DNA of 21,824 bases, from the NCBI GenBank assembly GCA_016713445.1, contig JADJPB010000019.1, positions 1 through 21,824 of the forward strand, read 5' to 3'. A program made the translations under genes and the position numbers. Positions 18,500 to 21,824 of the stretch are shown in pieces. The first letter of the stretch is position 1. Every line of letters begins with the position of its first letter. Under the pieces are notes generated by a model. That model worked only from the letters and a program-made list of their open reading frames with translations, made no database searches and had not been told where the DNA came from. The stretch comes from Bacteroidota bacterium. Its GTDB lineage: Bacteria > Bacteroidota > Bacteroidia > AKYH767-A > OLB10.

Positions 18500-21230
18500 T
18501 CAGGTTGCCTGCCGACTGCACAGGCCTTTATAATCGCAATAAGTACATTGCTTCAAATCATTTGTTTGAACAAAAGGAATAATGGGATTAAAGAGTTCAG
18601 CAATTTTTAAGGAAATTGCATTTTGAAAGTCATTCAATTGAGTACATCCTTAATTCTTTCTCCTCATTCAGCCAGTCGATTCCATCTTCAAACGACCCCA
18701 ATTCAAAGATACCAGCCTTTAAAGGATGAGCTCCTTTATCGTAAAGCTTTCCTGACTAATGCGTATAAAGCAGTAACTGCACATTTAACTTAAGATCTGT
18801 TTCTTCAAAAAGCAAGGAGGTATCGACTTTCTTGATGTATCTCGACCGGTTTTATAATCTAAAATTCTAAGATCTTCGTCGTGAAAATCGAGTCGGTCAA
18901 TAATACCTTTCAACCAAACATCACCATGACCAGGTACCGGGAGTGCCCGTCAATTTTGCTCTAGTCCCTTCAGTTGGATGGGTGAACTTTCTAAATCGAA
19001 CTCAAAAATTTTCGTCACCAAAGCAACTAAAACTTTTTCATTAAATCCGTGGCCTGCTTATGGGCTGGTTTTCCATAAGCTAATTGCACTGCTTGGTCAA
19101 CAATTCCATCAACTTGTTTCAAAAGAGATGCAATATAATCTCTGCTAATGATCTCCTGATCGGCATAAGCCAACTCCATCGCTTTATGTAAACATTACCA
19201 AAATTTCCAGCAGTTAATCCTTCAACTTCATAATCTGATCGAATGCTTGCCAACTAGTCAAAATAAAATCGCAGTGAACAAGCGATATAAGAATTCAATG
19301 CTGAAGCGCTTAATCCCAAGTTTCTCTGCATCTCCAAACTCAACAGAAATATTCTCTTTCAATTTCATTAATATAACTCCCGACTTTTTAATTACAATCG
19401 GTTTCCACAACGGACGGATTCTACACTTTCCTGCTGCTCATAAATTACAGATTTAGGCGGACATTTCTCGAGCAATTCATGTTAAATTGGAAGAATAACG
19501 ACATTATTCGCCAGCACCTTGATCACTAAGGTTTGTAGTATAATAAAATCGTATGGCTTACTCGTTGTAGTAAGCGATAAAGTGATACGCCGTAACAGCA
19601 TCTTGCTCTTCCATACACCAAGGAAGATGGTAGGCTTTCTCAATGAATAAGGGATCAGAGATTTTGAAGCAGCTACACTCGGCAAACTTCCTTCATTTAG
19701 AGGTGCGATATACACGTGTTCAAAATCTAAGATTCGCGTCTCCAAAAATCCATCACCGGGATCCCATCAGCTACAGAAAAGGAATTCGAGCTAGACCCAA
19801 TTCGGCGATAAATAATTCCCACCAGTTTTTCATTACTTAATTCTTTTCGTGGTTCTCCAAAATTGCAAATACTTGTCGGATGTATTGCAACAAAATGATG
19901 ATGAAGCGGCAAAATCCATTCATCCTCTTTAAATGCAAATTGAGGAAACAAAGAAAATATGCTCTTATCCATTATAATTGATAGCTCAGTGGAATGCAGC
20001 ATCAAAGAAAAAAAGTTAATCTCATTATCCATCGACTCATTCGAAATCAACATGCAAATTATTTTCCTTTTTGCGTGCAAAAATCTTTTGATGAGTGGCT
20101 CTTGGTATAATTCCTCTAATTGTCGATACTTTACTAAATCATTAATATCTTCTTTTCTCAACTTTCGAAACTGACGAATCGCATTGGAGGCACTTTAAAA
20201 GGCTGGATGGTATTTTAGTGGGAATCCCATAGAAGGATTCAAATTCACACCGAGCGTTGACACTGTTGAAATAAGGAAAATAACAAAGACTCATCAGCCA
20301 AAACGATCACCAGCAGATTCGACTTTTGAATGGATGGATTGGTTGATACTAAACGATGGGCCTATCTTAGTGCTAACTCGCACGTTAAAGCATATGCGCC
20401 GCTACATCCTTTTACGGTATAGCTTTCGCAGGAATACTAAACAAATTATTTCGCCAGGACAAAGTATCATCAGCCAAGAGTCCACGACGGAAAAACATTC
20501 CTGCTTCATGATGCTTTGGAGTTGCATAATATTCATCGGAATCTACAAAAATTGGAGCTTACCTTTTCCCTCAAATGAATCATTAATTTTCCTCCGATTT
20601 ATTCAAAGCATAAAACCCACAAAATACGACATGATCAAACGCTTCAAAAAAGGTTTGTTCGTTCATCGTGTCAGCCACCATCCGCGAGGCCCATCCTTCA
20701 TAGGCTTGATTTTCTTTATTACAACACTTCTTCAGCTCTTTATACAACACAGGAGTTGCTTCAGTATTTCAAAAAGAATGTTGAAGGGAGTATCAGGGAG
20801 TAGATAAATTCCGACCAAAATGCTTTAATAAACTCCGGCTTCTTCTGCTCCCGACTCCGAACCTTTCATCAAAGTACGCAAATCATAAATTTCTTCAAAC
20901 AACTGATCTGCGTTGAGAAGTTGACGGTCAATCTCATTAAAGTCATCGATGATTTATTTGGCCTGGAACATAAAAAGAACCAAACTCTTCTTCACCAAAA
21001 AATCGCATGAATTGCATACAATTTTAGCAAGCGATAAATCATCCAAAAGTGCGAGTATTCAATCACACAGCAAATCGCGAATCAGCAATACCATGGAAGC
21101 CAACCTGCTGATGCTTTTTGATGAGCGTATTCCTTTTTATATTCTTCGTAAGCACGTTGAGTAGGAAAATTACCAATGTTCGTCGAGGGAAATTCGATAG
21201 TCGCTTGGGCAATATCTCGAAAGTCAGCAT
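18500..21230 (-). CDS. AddB-like PD-(D/E)XK nuclease with Fe-S cysteines (heavily frameshifted)
   Basis: About 910 residues if repaired: an inactivated-helicase plus RecB-type nuclease protein as in AddB of AddAB repair complexes. N-terminal end: TLVIFPTQRA (degenerate Walker-A region), FYVPGQ..IDDFNEIDRQLL, NADQLFEEIYDL. Middle: FDHVVFCGFYALNKSEEKLM, VDSDEYYATPKHHEAGMFFR, IVLADESLLFPYFNSV, DFEHVYIAPLNEGSLPSVAA, TNLSDQGAGE. Nuclease core near 18850-18920: WLKGIIDRLDFHD and LRILDYKTG, supplying the catalytic Asp...Asp-x-Lys. C-terminus: LKAGIFELGSFEDGI, FNPIIPFVQTND and CTYCDYKGLC, whose C-x2-C-x5-C spacing matches the AddB Fe-S motif. The end is set at TGA 18500-18502 because the Fe-S motif lies beyond an apparent stop at 18630, which one indel explains. 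Start ATG 21230 is tentative. No AddA-type helicase is in the window. More than a dozen indels. Confidence 0.86.
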
Positions 21231-21271
21231 ATAAAAATCTTTAACTGTTTAAATTTGTTTTTGGTAAAAAT

Positions 21272-21296
21272 AAAAGCCCCTCTTCCGAGGGCTTTT
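21272..21296 (-). terminator. Terminator after the PPC/T9SS exoprotein gene
   Basis: Read on the minus strand: AAAAGCCCTC, GGAA loop, GAGGGGCTTTT with one bulged G, followed by ATTTTTACC. It lies 18 nt after the proposed exoprotein stop and just upstream of the AddB-like gene, so that nuclease should have its own promoter in the 21231-21271 gap; I see no clear TAnnTTTG there. Confidence 0.8.
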
Positions 21297-21314
21297 TCCA
21301 GATTTATTTTACAA

Positions 21315-21824
21315 TTAATGTTTAACAAAATAAATTTACGAACTTGAACTTCATCATCTTGAGTCAATCGTATCATATAAACACCATTCTCAAAAAGGAA
21401 GTATTCATCTCCGCATTATTTAATCCATCATTTTGCTATTGGTTTTCGTTTCAATTACCTTGCCCATCAAATCCATAAGTTTAACTTCAACCGTTGCGAC
21501 TGCTTCACTGATAAAATTCAATTGCAATACATCCCCTGAACGGGGGATTTGGAAATACAATAAACTAGAATTAGAATTTACTTTTTCGAGATTGACATTT
21601 CATACAACATATTCTGTTAGTTCGCCGCTTCTAAGTAACGACCGGATGTATTCACGGTCAGATTATAGCAACTTGTTGAAATAAAAGCACCATTAAAACC
21701 AATAACTTTTACATAATATGTGGCAGCCGAAGCTGTAATACGAATGATGAACACCATTGAAGTACCACCTAACGTGATACAGCCAATTTAGCACCTGAAG
21801 AGTTATAAAGAGTTAGATCGTAAT
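21315..21824 (-). CDS. C-terminal end of a PPC-domain T9SS exoprotein (frameshifted, runs off right edge)
   Basis: Last ~170 residues of a secreted protein whose start is beyond the right edge. The corrected reading begins YDLTLYNSSGAKLAVS and continues ASAATYYVKVIGFNGAF, CYNLTV: the bacterial pre-peptidase C-terminal (PPC) beta-domain common in exported hydrolases. A Ser/Asn linker leads to a type A sorting domain: LYFQIPRSGDVLQLNF, ATVEVKLMDLMGKVIE, FENGVYMIRLTQDDEVQVRK, then IYFVKH or FILLN at the end depending on one indel (stop at 21315-21317 assumed). Secretion by T9SS is inferred from the sorting domain. The catalytic part, if any, lies outside the window, so the enzyme type is unknown. 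Confidence 0.8.

Noticed and set aside
18627..18632. Apparent stop at 18630 as the true end of the nuclease gene
   Set aside because: A one-base frame change restores a continuous reading that includes the Fe-S cysteine motif and ends at 18500, as expected for this family.
20334..20807. Plus-strand open frame of 157 codons with hydrophobic stretches
   Set aside because: The minus strand here encodes recognisable AddB-like segments (VVFCGFYALNKSEE, DEYYATPKHHEAG), so the plus frame is a shadow made possible by frameshift damage.

Overview
The window looks like a chromosomal piece of a Bacteroidota bacterium, probably from the Chitinophagales/Saprospirales/Sphingobacteriales side. Evidence: several secreted proteins end in type IX secretion system (T9SS, Por) sorting domains; there are DUF5916 and PPC-domain exoproteins; promoters resemble the Bacteroidota TTG-N19/20-TAnnTTTG pattern; and Shine-Dalgarno sequences are mostly absent. 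Nearly every gene, including conserved ones, is broken by one- or two-base indels. Most of those I could localise fall in homopolymers, so I read this as unpolished long-read sequence and annotate whole genes across the breaks rather than calling pseudogenes.

Layout. (1) 1-4604, minus strand: cyanophycin synthetase cphA, then a YdjM-type membrane hydrolase 9 nt downstream, then the N-terminal part of a DUF5916/CBM9-like exoprotein running off the left edge. (2) 4760-5630, plus strand: cyanophycinase cphB, divergent from cphA and closed by a strong terminator. Together they make and break down the Asp/Arg polymer cyanophycin. (3) 5851-14427, plus strand: an exoprotein operon of a ~1.69-kaa beta-helix protein with a T9SS domain, a predicted propeller protein with a T9SS domain, and a diverged tandem copy of the segment [C-terminus of the first gene + all of the second]. 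The duplication leaves an orphan sorting-domain ORF and is followed by a 35-codon vestigial ORF. Every junction in the operon is a 4-nt ATGA stop/start overlap. It ends at a perfect 12-bp hairpin shared with the convergent gene.

(4) 14470-17574: a small acidic, proline-rich exported protein (minus) divergent from a histidine kinase and an OmpR-family response regulator (plus). Between them is an array of four GTTAA repeats at 10-11 bp spacing, flanked by two divergent TAnnTTTG boxes. This looks like the regulator's own binding site, with the exported protein as a target. (5) 17595-18499: a secreted glutathione peroxidase (minus) divergent from a small phage-holin-4-type membrane protein (plus). 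(6) 18500-21230, minus: a heavily frameshifted AddB-like PD-(D/E)XK nuclease with Fe-S cysteines. (7) 21315-21824, minus: the C-terminal end of another T9SS exoprotein with a PPC domain.

No tRNA, rRNA, CRISPR array, transposase or phage structural gene was seen. Two observations stand out. One is the ATGA-linked tandem module with its orphan sorting domain. The other is the helically phased repeat array in front of the two-component system.
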